A stretch of 64,000 nt of DNA, from assembly GCF_031954365.1 (NCBI RefSeq), contig NZ_JAUSVZ010000005.1; one strand, 5' to 3'. Every line of letters begins with the position of its first letter. Within the stretch, counting starts at the first letter, position 1. Of the stretch, positions 17,048 to 24,996 are shown piece by piece. Below the pieces are notes generated by a model, which searched no databases, was not told the DNA's origin, and was given only the letters and a program-made list of their open reading frames with translations. This stretch comes from Brevibacillus aydinogluensis. GTDB lineage: Bacteria; Bacillota; Bacilli; Brevibacillales; Brevibacillaceae. Made by a program: the position numbers and the translations under genes.

Positions 17048-17276
17048 GATTTTTACAAGCTTGTGACAGTACCATCATAACTGGCAGGAAAAACGGATTT
17101 CCACACAAAATTTGAAATATTCCACTTATTGAAGCGAACTAATATGTACAACGAGCAGAAGCCGCCATACGAAAATGTTGTTGCAATTTCTGCCAAAATC
17201 GCTTTGATGTTTACGTGACCAGCCAGACAATCTGTTCGTCATACGGTATGAACTCCAGTTCCCAGGGGGGCTAGCA

Positions 17277-17723
17277 GTGATAAAAAATGGATGGTATGTG
17301 ATTACAGGTTCCTATTTTGTTACCCTATTCCTTGCATCATGGATGTACACTGCGATCACGAAGCTGCCGATTGATCAACATCGAGATGTGTCAGGACTGG
17401 TTTTAGGATCTGTAATGGTAGTCATCCCATATATCGTCGGTGGTCTGTACGCAGGGATTGCTCATAAACGAGGGGCAACAAGAGCAGCCGTGTGGATCGG
17501 TATACTCCCTGCCATCGCAGAAAAGGTTCTGATTTTTCTGATCGGCAGCTGCTATGTCATAATGGAAGGGAGCCCTATCACATGGGAAAACGTCATGATG
17601 TTTGTCAGTGCCGAAGCCGTTCCCTATTATACAAATGCGTACCTGTTGACATTCCCCTTGTCTGTTCTGGTATGTGTTGCGACAGCAGCGTGCGTTCATG
17701 TCGTAACGAGATCGAAGGGCTAA
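17277..17723 (+). CDS. Small multi-pass membrane protein, unknown function
   Basis: 148 residues with four predicted membrane helices (about 7-25, 41-62, 70-92 and 118-143) and short loops. No recognised domain; similar in build to many small Bacillus integral membrane proteins. GTG 17277 behind AGGGGGGCTAGCA. Ends shortly before a terminator that borders the left attachment repeat, so it is the last host gene before the mobile element. Confidence 0.68.
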   Translation: MIKNGWYVITGSYFVTLFLASWMYTAITKLPIDQHRDVSGLVLGSVMVVIPYIVGGLYAGIAHKRGATRAAVWIGILPAIAEKVLIFLIGSCYVIMEGSPITWENVMMFVSAEAVPYYTNAYLLTFPLSVLVCVATAACVHVVTRSKG

Positions 17724-17756
17724 TAAACGATGCTTCGGATACAAGGATGTGTCAGC

Positions 17757-17789
17757 AAAAAACCTGCCTTCGCTCAGGAGGCGGTTTTT
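17757..17789. terminator. Intrinsic terminator next to the left attachment site
   Basis: AAAACCTGCC and GGCGGTTTTT form a stem with one bulge around TTCGCTCAGGA; A and T runs on both sides make it work in either direction. Confidence 0.65.
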
Positions 17790-17808
17790 CCTCTTACCAA
17801 AAAACGTC

Positions 17809-17853
17809 GATTTCTCAAGGGTTTCATATGGAGCGGGTGATGGAAATCGAACC
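17809..17853. repeat. attL-like repeat: partial copy of the tRNA-Gly 3' end
   Basis: Bases 17809-17843 are identical to 37293-37327 and 17845-17853 to 37329-37337; 17844 differs (A versus G). The copy holds the acceptor 3' strand with CCA, part of the T arm and half of the downstream tRNA terminator. This is the expected product of integration at the 3' end of tRNA-Gly and marks the left border of the mobile element. Confidence 0.88.
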
Positions 17854-17947
17854 TGCCGCCATGCAGAGAGTTGCTGCGGGAAGACCAATATTTTACAGAT
17901 TAAACGAATTGGCATAATTAAGGCCAGAAAGGAGGTGAGTACGTGGG

Positions 17948-18037
17948 ATGGTGAAAGGAGTAGGTACACCCGAAGCTAGCGGAAGAAAAAGCGAAAGCGG
18001 CGCTCCCGCCAAGGTAAACGCCGCAGGTGACCAGTGA
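17948..18037 (+). CDS. Possible 29-residue peptide gene
   Basis: ATG 17948 lies 11 bases after a very strong ribosome binding site GAAAGGAGGTGAG. The peptide is hydrophilic, rich in Gly, Ala, Lys and Ser (contains TPEASGRKSESGAPAKVNAA), with no signal or membrane segment. Its stop overlaps the next start (GTGA), which suggests real translation and coupling. Function unknown; leader peptide or small phage protein. Confidence 0.4.
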   Translation: MVKGVGTPEASGRKSESGAPAKVNAAGDQ

Positions 18038-18231
18038 GGCCCCCCCACCATCCTAAGAATAGCATGAAGACAAGAAAAATAGACATCAGAAATCTGCGTT
18101 CCATCCGTGGAGTGTTAGGGTTCGCTGTTTTAGCCACATACTCGCCTGCTGCTCAGTGGTGGCAGAAAGCCATCCTGATTTACGTTGTGGCATATTTGTG
18201 GATAACAGCAGCATTGGGAAGAAGGGATTAA
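18034..18231 (+). CDS. Small membrane protein at the element's left end
   Basis: 65 residues if started at GTG 18034, overlapping the stop of the preceding small gene by 4 bases; an internal ATG at 18064 is the alternative. It has a basic N-terminus and two short hydrophobic segments (IRGVLGFAVLATYSPAA and ILIYVVAYLWITAAL). Plus strand, opposite to the tail genes. Function unknown. Confidence 0.45.
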   Translation: MRPPHHPKNSMKTRKIDIRNLRSIRGVLGFAVLATYSPAAQWWQKAILIYVVAYLWITAALGRRD

Positions 18232-18235
18232 ATAA

Positions 18236-18451
18236 TTGCAGATTAATTTGGACGACATCATGGGGTTGTCAGAGGTCTGCGAAATGACCGGCAAGTCCAA
18301 GAACTACATGAAGGAGTATCTGAGGCGTGGACAGTTCCCGCAGCCCGTCAAGGAGCTTGCTTGCGGACCGTTGTGGCTTCGGGAGCAAGTTCAAACATGG
18401 ATGGACACGCCCCGGCTTCGCGGCAGAAGGAAGAAAGACGAGAGAGAATAA
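18236..18451 (+). CDS. AlpA/excisionase-like helix-turn-helix protein
   Basis: 71 residues starting at TTG 18236, behind AAGAAGGG at 9 bases. The layout MGLSEVCEMTGKSKNYMKEY, then LRRGQFPQPVKEL, ends in a basic tail and is that of the small MerR-like AlpA/Xis proteins: helix-turn-helix followed by a wing with the F-P-x-P turn. Such proteins act as excisionases or prophage regulators. Third gene of a short plus-strand operon beside attL; with no integrase present it may now be a regulator only. Confidence 0.55.
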   Translation: MQINLDDIMGLSEVCEMTGKSKNYMKEYLRRGQFPQPVKELACGPLWLREQVQTWMDTPRLRGRRKKDERE

Positions 18452-18483
18452 AAAATTCCCTCCACCGGTTTTTTCGGCAGAGG
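18447..18483 (-). terminator. Intrinsic terminator at the end of the late (tail/lysis) operon
   Basis: Minus-strand CCCTCTGCCG and CCGGTGGAGGG pair around AAAAAA, followed by AATTTTTTATT. It stands between the last lysis gene and the convergent plus-strand AlpA-like gene. Confidence 0.65.
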
Positions 18484-18492
18484 GCTGTTTGT

Positions 18493-18801
18493 TTAGCTTC
18501 TCTTTGCTCGATCTCGCACGAATTTGTACATCCACCTGACCAGCGCGGCCCATGCTGTTTTCCCACCCACCAAAGCGAAACCGGCGCGGATTCTTGTCGG
18601 CAGCCGGTCATAACGATTGACGAGGGCCTGCTCCTTCGCCTCCAGATGGTCGTACAAGCCGGGGAACACCGCTTCGATCTCGGCGATAAAGGCGGCGATG
18701 CGCGGGAACAGGTCGGCGGCCAGGACGAGCAGTACCAAAAGAAAAAGGGCGATCAACGCACCCCACTCTTGTCCAAAGACAACCACATCCGCGAAAGTCA
18801 T
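18493..18801 (-). CDS. Single-span membrane protein of the lysis module
   Basis: 102 residues with one N-terminal membrane segment (WGALIALFLLVLLVLAADLF) and a charged, helical, basic C-terminal part ending KFVRDRAKRS. Directly follows the amidase gene (the ATG 18801 sits just beyond its stop), a position often held by an accessory holin, antiholin or BhlA-like protein. I cannot name the family. GTG 18810 is an alternative start. Confidence 0.6.
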   Translation of the reverse strand: MTFADVVVFGQEWGALIALFLLVLLVLAADLFPRIAAFIAEIEAVFPGLYDHLEAKEQALVNRYDRLPTRIRAGFALVGGKTAWAALVRWMYKFVRDRAKRS

Positions 18802-18802
18802 G

Positions 18803-19693
18803 TCACACACATCCTTTCTTCAGTTTTACCGTTTTCGTTGCCTGGTCCCACTCCACCGCCAGACCGAGGATGGCAGCCAGTTCCCGGGCAGGGGCATACG
18901 ACGTGCCGTTTTCGATGCTCTCTGTCAGGTCTTGGCCGTTCACCTTGACCTGTTTTGTGCAGGCGCACCACTCCACCTTGCCGCCGACTGCCTCGGCCAC
19001 GGACCGGATCGGAAGCCACGATACGCCGTCACGCAGATAACCCTGAACTGGCAGGCGGCTGTCGTTAATCTCGATGGAAACTTGATCTACAACCGTTTGT
19101 GCTTGTTGTGTACTTTCTGTGGATGTTTTGAAAGGCACTCGGTAGTGTTCGCAGATTACCTTCGCAATCGCGGCGGCGCAGTTCTCCCGGAAGGCATCCG
19201 TTTTCAACAGGGCGCACTCGTCCCGGTTGGTCATGAAACCCAGTTCGCAGAGTACACCAGGAATGCCGTGTCTTGCGGTCTCTCTGGTGATGTGCAGGTC
19301 AGCTCGTTTCACCCCGCGATCCCGCAGACCGGTATCTGCTACGAGGCGACGCTGAATAATCTGCGCCAGCTTCTCCGCCTGGTCGTTTGTGTACGTCTCA
19401 ATCCCGTTCGCTGTGCTCCATCCGTTACCGGCAGCGTTGGCGTGGATGGACACGAGCAGGACGTCGTATCCCTGCCGTTTCAAGTCTCGCGCCTGGTTCG
19501 TGCGCTGAATCAAGGGCATGTCCTTGTCATCGTTCACCGTCAGGCGGACGTCGAAGCCGGACATATGGAGTTTTTTCACCAGCCGGCGAGCGACATTTCG
19601 ATTGAATTCATACTCTCGCAGCGTGCCGTCCGGGGAGCGTTTACCGGCTGTTTCGGCGCCATGACCGGGGTCGATCAGAATCACTCTCTTCAT
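18803..19693 (-). CDS. N-acetylmuramoyl-L-alanine amidase (endolysin) with stalk domain
   Basis: 296 residues. The N-terminal Amidase_3 catalytic domain (about 1-180) has the zinc ligands in LIDPGHGAET, LREYEFN and LVSIHANAAG and the catalytic Glu in VLCELGFMTN. The C-terminal half (about 205-290) looks like a copper-amine-oxidase-like stalk domain (SRLPVQGYLRDGVSWLPIR), a wall-associated module common in this group of bacteria. No signal peptide, so release depends on the holin. Cleaves the stem peptide from glycan at particle release. Confidence 0.92.
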   Translation of the reverse strand: MKRVILIDPGHGAETAGKRSPDGTLREYEFNRNVARRLVKKLHMSGFDVRLTVNDDKDMPLIQRTNQARDLKRQGYDVLLVSIHANAAGNGWSTANGIETYTNDQAEKLAQIIQRRLVADTGLRDRGVKRADLHITRETARHGIPGVLCELGFMTNRDECALLKTDAFRENCAAAIAKVICEHYRVPFKTSTESTQQAQTVVDQVSIEINDSRLPVQGYLRDGVSWLPIRSVAEAVGGKVEWCACTKQVKVNGQDLTESIENGTSYAPARELAAILGLAVEWDQATKTVKLKKGCV

Positions 19694-19694
19694 C

Positions 19695-20165
19695 TCACTT
19701 ACCCTCCTTTTGTCTCATGGCCCGTTCAGTCTTGGCTCTGATTTCGGACTCCACCAGTTTGGCGACTGCCTTTGGCACCGGCCATCCGGCTCGTGTTGCA
19801 TTGGCCGTCAGGCTGTTCCAGGTGTGATAAATGAGGCCAAATGTGACGCCGTAAAAGAGAAAGCCCGGCGTGCCCATCACGCGGTCAAGCAAGTTGCCCA
19901 ACGCCGGCAGGGCCAGCAGAAACAAGGTACGCGGAATGCGATTCAGGCCATATTCCGACGAGTACGTTTTGTCTTTTTTCTTGGCTGCCTGGATGCCGGT
20001 TATCCAATCCAGTACAATGCAAAGCAAAAGCACCACGATAATGTCAGTCCGGCCCGTGCCATAAAAGTAATGGAACACAGGTGCTGTCACCGCCCCCAAC
20101 GTCGCTGCGAGGGCGTTTGCTTGGGTTGCAATGTTCTCCAGTTCAAGTCTTTGTACAAAGCGCAA
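19695..20165 (-). CDS. Phage holin (toxin secretion/phage lysis holin family)
   Basis: 156 residues; Cph1/phi-LC3-type holin with the signature DIIVVLLLCIVLDWITGIQAAKK followed by the Lys/Ser-rich loop, then helices IPRTLFLLALPALGNLLD and FLFYGVTFGLIYHTWNSLTA. Forms membrane holes that let the amidase reach peptidoglycan. Starts at TTG 20165 about 10 bases after GAGGAGG. One base separates it from the amidase gene. Confidence 0.88.
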   Translation of the reverse strand: MRFVQRLELENIATQANALAATLGAVTAPVFHYFYGTGRTDIIVVLLLCIVLDWITGIQAAKKKDKTYSSEYGLNRIPRTLFLLALPALGNLLDRVMGTPGFLFYGVTFGLIYHTWNSLTANATRAGWPVPKAVAKLVESEIRAKTERAMRQKEGK

Positions 20166-20244
20166 TGTTCTTCATCCTCCTCGCCCCCCAGGACAAAATC
20201 AAAGCCCTGCTCGGCCAGGGACGGGTTTTCAGTCTAGATGAAAA

Positions 20245-20272
20245 AAAGGGGAGCCACTGCTCCCCATGAAAA
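20245..20272 (-). terminator. Intrinsic terminator between xkdX and the holin gene
   Basis: Minus-strand GGGGAGC-AGTG-GCTCCCC followed by TTTTTTTC. It splits tail genes from lysis genes, so the lysis genes rely on read-through or another promoter. Confidence 0.75.
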
Positions 20273-20298
20273 ACGCCTGTCCGCATTGGGAAAGGCGC

Positions 20299-20439
20299 TC
20301 AGAAATCCTGGCCGGTGATTTGCTTGAACTCCTCCGGCGTGATCTCCCCGTATGGATTGGATTCAGTCCGAACAGCCAAGCGCAACTGATCAATCGTGAC
20401 CCACTTGTATTTGTACGCCAGGTTCCAGAATGCCATCAT
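20299..20439 (-). CDS. XkdX family protein
   Basis: 46 residues with the family features: N-terminal MAFWNLAYKYKWVTIDQLRL and C-terminal ITPEEFKQITG. XkdX-type proteins always lie just after the fiber genes in PBSX-like elements; function unknown. ATG 20439 behind AAAGGAGGTGGTGT; overlaps the stop of the preceding gene by 4 bases. Too short for most gene finders. Confidence 0.8.
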   Translation of the reverse strand: MMAFWNLAYKYKWVTIDQLRLAVRTESNPYGEITPEEFKQITGQDF

Positions 20440-20636
20440 ACACCACCTCCTTTCATTTGGATCAGTTCCACTTTGACCAATGCCAACTGCTGCCCAAGGG
20501 TTTGAATCATCGCGTCTTTTTCAATATTTTCCAGCTTCAGCATGGCGAGTTCCTGCCCCATGGTTAATACCGGGTCTTCCTGCTCCTTTTGACGAATGAC
20601 TGAAATTTTCTCCACGTTTTGTGTTTTGAAACTCAA
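20436..20636 (-). CDS. Small coiled-coil protein after the fiber gene
   Basis: 66 residues, mostly a predicted coiled coil (LTMGQELAMLKLENIEKDAM, LGQQLALVKVELIQMK). Start TTG 20636 overlaps the fiber stop; stop overlaps xkdX. The position corresponds to xkdW in PBSX; it could be a fiber chaperone or trimerisation aid. The family is not certain. Confidence 0.6.
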   Translation of the reverse strand: MSFKTQNVEKISVIRQKEQEDPVLTMGQELAMLKLENIEKDAMIQTLGQQLALVKVELIQMKGGGV

Positions 20637-22321
20637 TCAAACGCACCCCCAAATCCGTCCAATCTCACCCGCTCTGTCGCTGTGCCTTTGGCGATGCACA
20701 CCCAGATATTGATGCGCCAGTTCGCGGCGGTTTTTTGCTGGTTGGTAAAGAGATAACCCCGGCCGGCAAGAACTGCTGCGGTCATATCCTCCCAAGTCGG
20801 CGATTGGTCCATTGCATTGTTGCACACTCGGACAAACTCGATCGAAGAACCCGGCGGCAGGTACCGCTCCAGCGTGACAAGCACGCGCGTAGGCATCCCG
20901 TCTAAGGTGAAATGTGCCTCTACGTCCGGGTTGTCAAAGTCCAGCATAAATTCGATGTGTGTCTCTGTCCTGACAAACGTAAACGTCCTGGTCGAAGTCA
21001 TTCCGTTGTTATCCTTAGCCTCCACAGTCAGTGCATGTGGTGTGTCCAGCTCCAGTCTGATCCACATGTCATGCGGGATCGTTACGGTCTCCTCCCGACC
21101 AGGTACGCCTTCAAATGACCGGATTACCTTTCCATCGATCTTTTCTGTGATGGTGAAAGGGTTGCCCTCCGGATCAGTGACGCTATAGGTTTTGCTCGGG
21201 GGCTCCATGATCTTACCCAAGTCTTCGTTGGCCCCACTGATCACCGGCGGCCGATTCCAGATGACGCGGAATTTGCGCGTGACTTCCGCGCTCTTTCCAC
21301 CTTGGTCGTCTTCTGCCCATACCTTGAGGATGTGATCGACGTCTTCGGCCAGATCAGCTCCAGCTACGTCCATCGCGCCGTCCCACAGCCGCTTGTTGTG
21401 GTAGGTCAGCGTGCGGGCAAAAGAAATAGGCGTTACCCCGTCGGATACGCCTGATCCTATGTTTCGTATTGGTCCATTGTTAATTTGACATTTGATTACG
21501 ACATTGTTGTTTGCGTCGGCGTCGGTAGCATTGCCCTTAATTTGCAGAGAGTTGCCTTCTGATAATGTTTGATTGTCGTCCGTAGATAAGGTTAAGGTAG
21601 GTGATGAGTTATCGACGTAATCCACTGTTACTGTGTATTGATAGTAATATTCATATGTCCGTGTGTCGGATGCTGGTTTCGTCACGATTCCTGAATAGTT
21701 TTGAGAGTATTGATAAACACGAGTGTCCGGCTTCGTTACTGTACCCGAGTATGTGCCTTCTGCTGTTGCATAGAACGTGGTGGAGTCGCCAGATTTTTTC
21801 GTCCTCTGACTAATAATTTTTGCGCTTGTTTTTTTCAGTGTACCTGTGTATCCACCATTATTATATGAAATGTTGGAAGGCAGTCCAGCCAATGCTGCTG
21901 CGTAAACTTGATCCCAGTTTCCGGCTTCAAACACCGATGCCTCGTATGTCCTCGTCTCCGTAACTGTTTTTGAGTCTCCTGCTGAACCGCTTATAACAGT
22001 TTGAGTTACCCCTTGACCATAAAGAGTTCCAGAGTATCCCCCACTGTTATAGGGGATGCTGCTAGGTAAATTGTTGCTGGAGCTTGTACGAGATTCGGTA
22101 ACAGTCTTGGAGTCTGCCGGAGTATACGACCCACCAGTTTGAACAGTACGAGAGACTGAACCATTTTTCAATTGAAATGTGATGGTTTGGTCGCTTACCG
22201 AATACGTGACGGTTCCGGTGTTTACCGTTACACTCTTGATCGATTTTAGCTTTGGAATAGTTAACGATTGCGTTTGCGTTCTGGCGGTACTTTCAGCAAA
22301 CGTTTTGGTTATTACGGGCAT
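20633..22321 (-). CDS. Putative tail fiber / receptor-binding protein
   Basis: 562 residues, beta-rich and Thr/Ser-rich. The N-terminal half (about 40-215) has loosely repeated units, for example LPSSIPYNSGGYSGTL and LPSNISYNNGGYTGTL, and three GTxTKP-like segments. The middle (about 230-420) looks like Ig- or cadherin-like domains (DNSSPTLTLSTDDNQTLSEG; NRPPVISG). The C-terminal part may be the receptor-binding end. Base composition is more AT-rich than the baseplate genes beside it, as expected for an exchangeable host-range module. Position after xkdU supports the role; the receptor is unknown. Confidence 0.75.
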   Translation of the reverse strand: MPVITKTFAESTARTQTQSLTIPKLKSIKSVTVNTGTVTYSVSDQTITFQLKNGSVSRTVQTGGSYTPADSKTVTESRTSSSNNLPSSIPYNSGGYSGTLYGQGVTQTVISGSAGDSKTVTETRTYEASVFEAGNWDQVYAAALAGLPSNISYNNGGYTGTLKKTSAKIISQRTKKSGDSTTFYATAEGTYSGTVTKPDTRVYQYSQNYSGIVTKPASDTRTYEYYYQYTVTVDYVDNSSPTLTLSTDDNQTLSEGNSLQIKGNATDADANNNVVIKCQINNGPIRNIGSGVSDGVTPISFARTLTYHNKRLWDGAMDVAGADLAEDVDHILKVWAEDDQGGKSAEVTRKFRVIWNRPPVISGANEDLGKIMEPPSKTYSVTDPEGNPFTITEKIDGKVIRSFEGVPGREETVTIPHDMWIRLELDTPHALTVEAKDNNGMTSTRTFTFVRTETHIEFMLDFDNPDVEAHFTLDGMPTRVLVTLERYLPPGSSIEFVRVCNNAMDQSPTWEDMTAAVLAGRGYLFTNQQKTAANWRINIWVCIAKGTATERVRLDGFGGAFD

Positions 22322-22366
22322 CTTTCTCCCCCTTCTCGCTCAAAATGACCGTTTTCAGAAGGTAGA

Positions 22367-22639
22367 TTATACCTCCAAGCGTGATTGAGCCTCGTTGAAA
22401 TAGCCCCTGATCACCCGGATAGAGTCGATTGTGGATAGATCGTCGTCAAACTTGTTGTAGAGGAAGTTCTCCGGCAAAATCGACTCCATCGTATTGATAC
22501 GGATTTTCAGGTTCGATACGTCCGCAGACAGCGCAGCCAACTGCACGTGAGCGTCCGCGATCCCCTTTTCCCACCGGTTTATATCAAATTCCGTGACGTC
22601 ATCGTCAGGTTTCCAATCCAGTTTTGCATCGTATGCCAT
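22367..22639 (-). CDS. Small helical tail-associated protein
   Basis: 90 residues; N-terminal YDAKLDWKPDDDVTEFDINR is a pattern seen in phage proteins just before fibers, followed by a coiled-coil stretch (LAALSADVSNLKIRINTMES). Overlaps the upstream stop by one base (TAATG). Probably a baseplate-fiber connector; not firmly identified. Confidence 0.65.
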   Translation of the reverse strand: MAYDAKLDWKPDDDVTEFDINRWEKGIADAHVQLAALSADVSNLKIRINTMESILPENFLYNKFDDDLSTIDSIRVIRGYFNEAQSRLEV

Positions 22640-22923
22640 TATGCGCTCCCGCCTTTCACTTCAAATTCAAAACGGAAGGCCAGTCGCTGCTGATCCGCAA
22701 CACTAATGCTGGGCATCCGCTCGGTGATCAGGTTCCCTTTTTCGTCGTACAGCCTAATGGATGTCACTTCCGTGATCCCCTGCTGGCTTAATGTTTCTAC
22801 GATAATTGTCCGGCCCTTCCGAGTAACGCTTTGAATCGGGACGGTCTGGTTATTGACGACGAGTGACCCGATCTGACTTTTCAGATCCTCTGCCACACGC
22901 TCCAGATAAGCATTATCAATCAT
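22639..22923 (-). CDS. Small tail/fiber-base protein, unknown
   Basis: 94 residues with an N-terminal helix and a beta-strand body (VNNQTVPIQSVTRKGRTIIV; TSIRLYDEKGNLITER). Sits between the xkdU-like gene (4-base overlap) and the connector gene, where PBSX-like phages encode the start of the fiber. Resembles ligand-free N-terminal parts of fiber proteins; family uncertain. Confidence 0.62.
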   Translation of the reverse strand: MIDNAYLERVAEDLKSQIGSLVVNNQTVPIQSVTRKGRTIIVETLSQQGITEVTSIRLYDEKGNLITERMPSISVADQQRLAFRFEFEVKGGSA

Positions 22924-23477
22924 ATCGTCACCTCATTTTGGTACTTCAGCGGTTTCATCCCGACCCGGAATTCGAACACCTTGTGGTATCGCCGCTGGTG
23001 AACGCTCACCTTATCCGTGATCACCAGAGCGTAGCGATTCCCCAGACCATACTCCACATCGATATGCGCCGGCTTGACGTCCTCCAGCGCATCTGCGACG
23101 GTAATAAGGTTAAGGTCGGTGGGGCCGTCGAAATCGATTTTGATCCTGCCCGTAAAGGTTACCCGCCGCACTTGATCGGTGAAGGCACTCACAATGGCGT
23201 GCGCCATTGCGGCAGTGAACTTACCTGTTGCGCGCATCTTCGCAATAACGGCAGCCCTGCGGTCCTCCAATGACCTGGATGGGTCTGGTATGATTTCATA
23301 TTCCTTTTCATATAAAGGCAAAGCCCAGGTTGCGGTTGTCACCGACATCTGGGCCTCCACGTCTGCTATGGCTTCTTCTCTGCTGGCAAACTCCGGTTCG
23401 ACGGAATCAAAGAAGGACTTGAACACCTCGGACCGGCGCATAAAGGGTGCCAATCTATTGATCATCATATCAGCCAT
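22920..23477 (-). CDS. XkdU/YmfQ-like baseplate protein (DUF2313)
   Basis: 185 residues. Conserved motifs of the family are present: an acidic helical N-terminus, then ATWALPLYEKEYEI, ADVEAQMSVTTATWAL, RRAAVIAKMRATGKFT and a beta tail. This protein links baseplate wedge to fiber in Mu- and PBSX-type contractile tails (Mu gp48-like). Overlaps the baseplate J gene by 8 bases. Confidence 0.85.
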   Translation of the reverse strand: MADMMINRLAPFMRRSEVFKSFFDSVEPEFASREEAIADVEAQMSVTTATWALPLYEKEYEIIPDPSRSLEDRRAAVIAKMRATGKFTAAMAHAIVSAFTDQVRRVTFTGRIKIDFDGPTDLNLITVADALEDVKPAHIDVEYGLGNRYALVITDKVSVHQRRYHKVFEFRVGMKPLKYQNEVTI

Positions 23478-24540
23478 CCACCGTCACCATCCCGAGCACT
23501 GCTACCTCTTCTCTGCCGATTGGTATGTTTGCCGTGCCTCCATTGACGAGCAGATTTCTGTAATCAGCTACGCCTTCACTGTCCAGGATCTCTCCCCCAA
23601 TCCGTGCATAGCTTACAAACGACATATCTTCTGGCTCGATAAAGGCGATGTCTTTCAGGTATTGCGTCAGTTTCTCTTGGATGTTGTTTCTGGCTTGTTG
23701 GAGCGTGTATCCAGGGGTGAGCATAATCGTAACGGATACGTTGATATTCACTCCCGTTGCACTTGCCACGGTGCAATACGCACCAAGCGGAGCTGTTCCG
23801 CTACCGTCCCCGGTAATGCCCGGATCAATGTGCTCTTGCACTGCGTCCACGATGGATTGACTGGCCGGCTTCCTGTCACTGTCGATGATGACCACCTTCA
23901 CTGTGTTGTCGCCGTTCCAGAGGGGAATGACCCGAGCATCTCCAACACCGGGGACCTCCTTCGCCCAGTTTTTATAGTGATACTTATTGCCGCTCGTTGC
24001 TGGCGTACGGATCTTTTCGTAGTATCTTTGCAAGAGATCCTCATCAGATTCCGCATCGAAGCCATCTGCTGTAGGTTCGTGATTGGTCACCGCGGTAAAT
24101 CCTGCCAGCGTGACAGGAAACATGGTGATCGTGTTTGCCGGAACGTTTCCGCTGGCGCCAGGTTTGACAGCGCGAATATTTACAGTGCCGCTGACAGCGA
24201 TATTTTTCTGCTCCGTCGCCTGGAATTGAACCCCGCCTGGTGTTTCAAACAGATCGCCTGCAAAGATTGTCCCTGTACCGGTAACGGTCACACTGCCGAT
24301 CGCGTGCGTGGCCTGCTTTCGCTCAATCCCTGTCCGTTCATAGACACGTTGTTCAAGCTCCTGGCCTGACAGATTGGAGATGTCCAGCTTTTCCTTGACC
24401 GTCTCAATTTCTGTATCTGTCTTTTCAAAGCGTTCTGCCACCGGAGCGAGAAAATCATACGCAAAGTTGCCCGGGCGCTTGTCATATCTGGAAGAAAGTG
24501 AACTCATCATTTCTGTGAGAATCTCTTTTTTATCAGCCAT
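23470..24540 (-). CDS. Baseplate J-like protein (XkdT)
   Basis: 356 residues, wedge protein of contractile tails. Markers: LEQRVYERTGIERKQATHA, GDLFETPGGVQFQATE, GASGNVPANTI, the GFDAESDEDLLQRYYEKIR helix and NWAKEVPGVGDARVIPLW. Directly follows xkdS in the usual order. Ends the hexagonal baseplate plate and transmits contraction. Confidence 0.93.
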   Translation of the reverse strand: MADKKEILTEMMSSLSSRYDKRPGNFAYDFLAPVAERFEKTDTEIETVKEKLDISNLSGQELEQRVYERTGIERKQATHAIGSVTVTGTGTIFAGDLFETPGGVQFQATEQKNIAVSGTVNIRAVKPGASGNVPANTITMFPVTLAGFTAVTNHEPTADGFDAESDEDLLQRYYEKIRTPATSGNKYHYKNWAKEVPGVGDARVIPLWNGDNTVKVVIIDSDRKPASQSIVDAVQEHIDPGITGDGSGTAPLGAYCTVASATGVNINVSVTIMLTPGYTLQQARNNIQEKLTQYLKDIAFIEPEDMSFVSYARIGGEILDSEGVADYRNLLVNGGTANIPIGREEVAVLGMVTVDG

Positions 24541-24996
24541 CTACACCGTCACCCTCCCTTCCGTTGAACCATAGATACTCTTTACTTGAAACTCGATGGT
24601 GAGTTTTTCGCCGCTTTGGGTGAACACAAAGTTGTCCACCCGGGTAATCGCATCGTTTTGCAGCAGAGCATCGCGAATCATCCGCTCAAACTCTGATCGG
24701 GTAAAGTCCGGGTGGAAGTTTTTTCCGATCAGGGTGTGATGTTCGCTTCCATACCCGGTTCCTTCGTAGATGAGGGAGTCCTTCATCGTGCGAAGCGCTT
24801 TTTCCACCCAAACCTTTACGTACTCGATTCCGCTTACCTCGATCAGTTTCCCGTCTTTCAAGACAAAATCGCCCTCATCGAAGTCCCACAAAAACGTCTT
24901 GTGGACCTTCTCGGGCGATGTTTGCTGAATCAGCTCTGTGTCGGGGATCTCCAGCTGAGCAATCTGAGGCAGTGTCATGTTTCGCCTCCCTCCCAA
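24541..24996 (-). CDS. XkdS-like baseplate protein (DUF2634, gp25-type lysozyme-like fold)
   Basis: 151 residues, containing FLWDFDEGDFVLKDGKLIEV and an AQLEIPD-like start, with the conserved ALRTMKDSLIYEGTGYGSE. Corresponds to XkdS of PBSX, the gp25/W-like wedge component. Overlaps xkdR by 22 bases. Confidence 0.85.
   Translation of the reverse strand: MGGRRNMTLPQIAQLEIPDTELIQQTSPEKVHKTFLWDFDEGDFVLKDGKLIEVSGIEYVKVWVEKALRTMKDSLIYEGTGYGSEHHTLIGKNFHPDFTRSEFERMIRDALLQNDAITRVDNFVFTQSGEKLTIEFQVKSIYGSTEGRVTV

Noticed and set aside
20436..20636. Coiled-coil gene as a BhlA-type holin
   Set aside because: It has no membrane segment; the holin gene is the one at 19695-20165.
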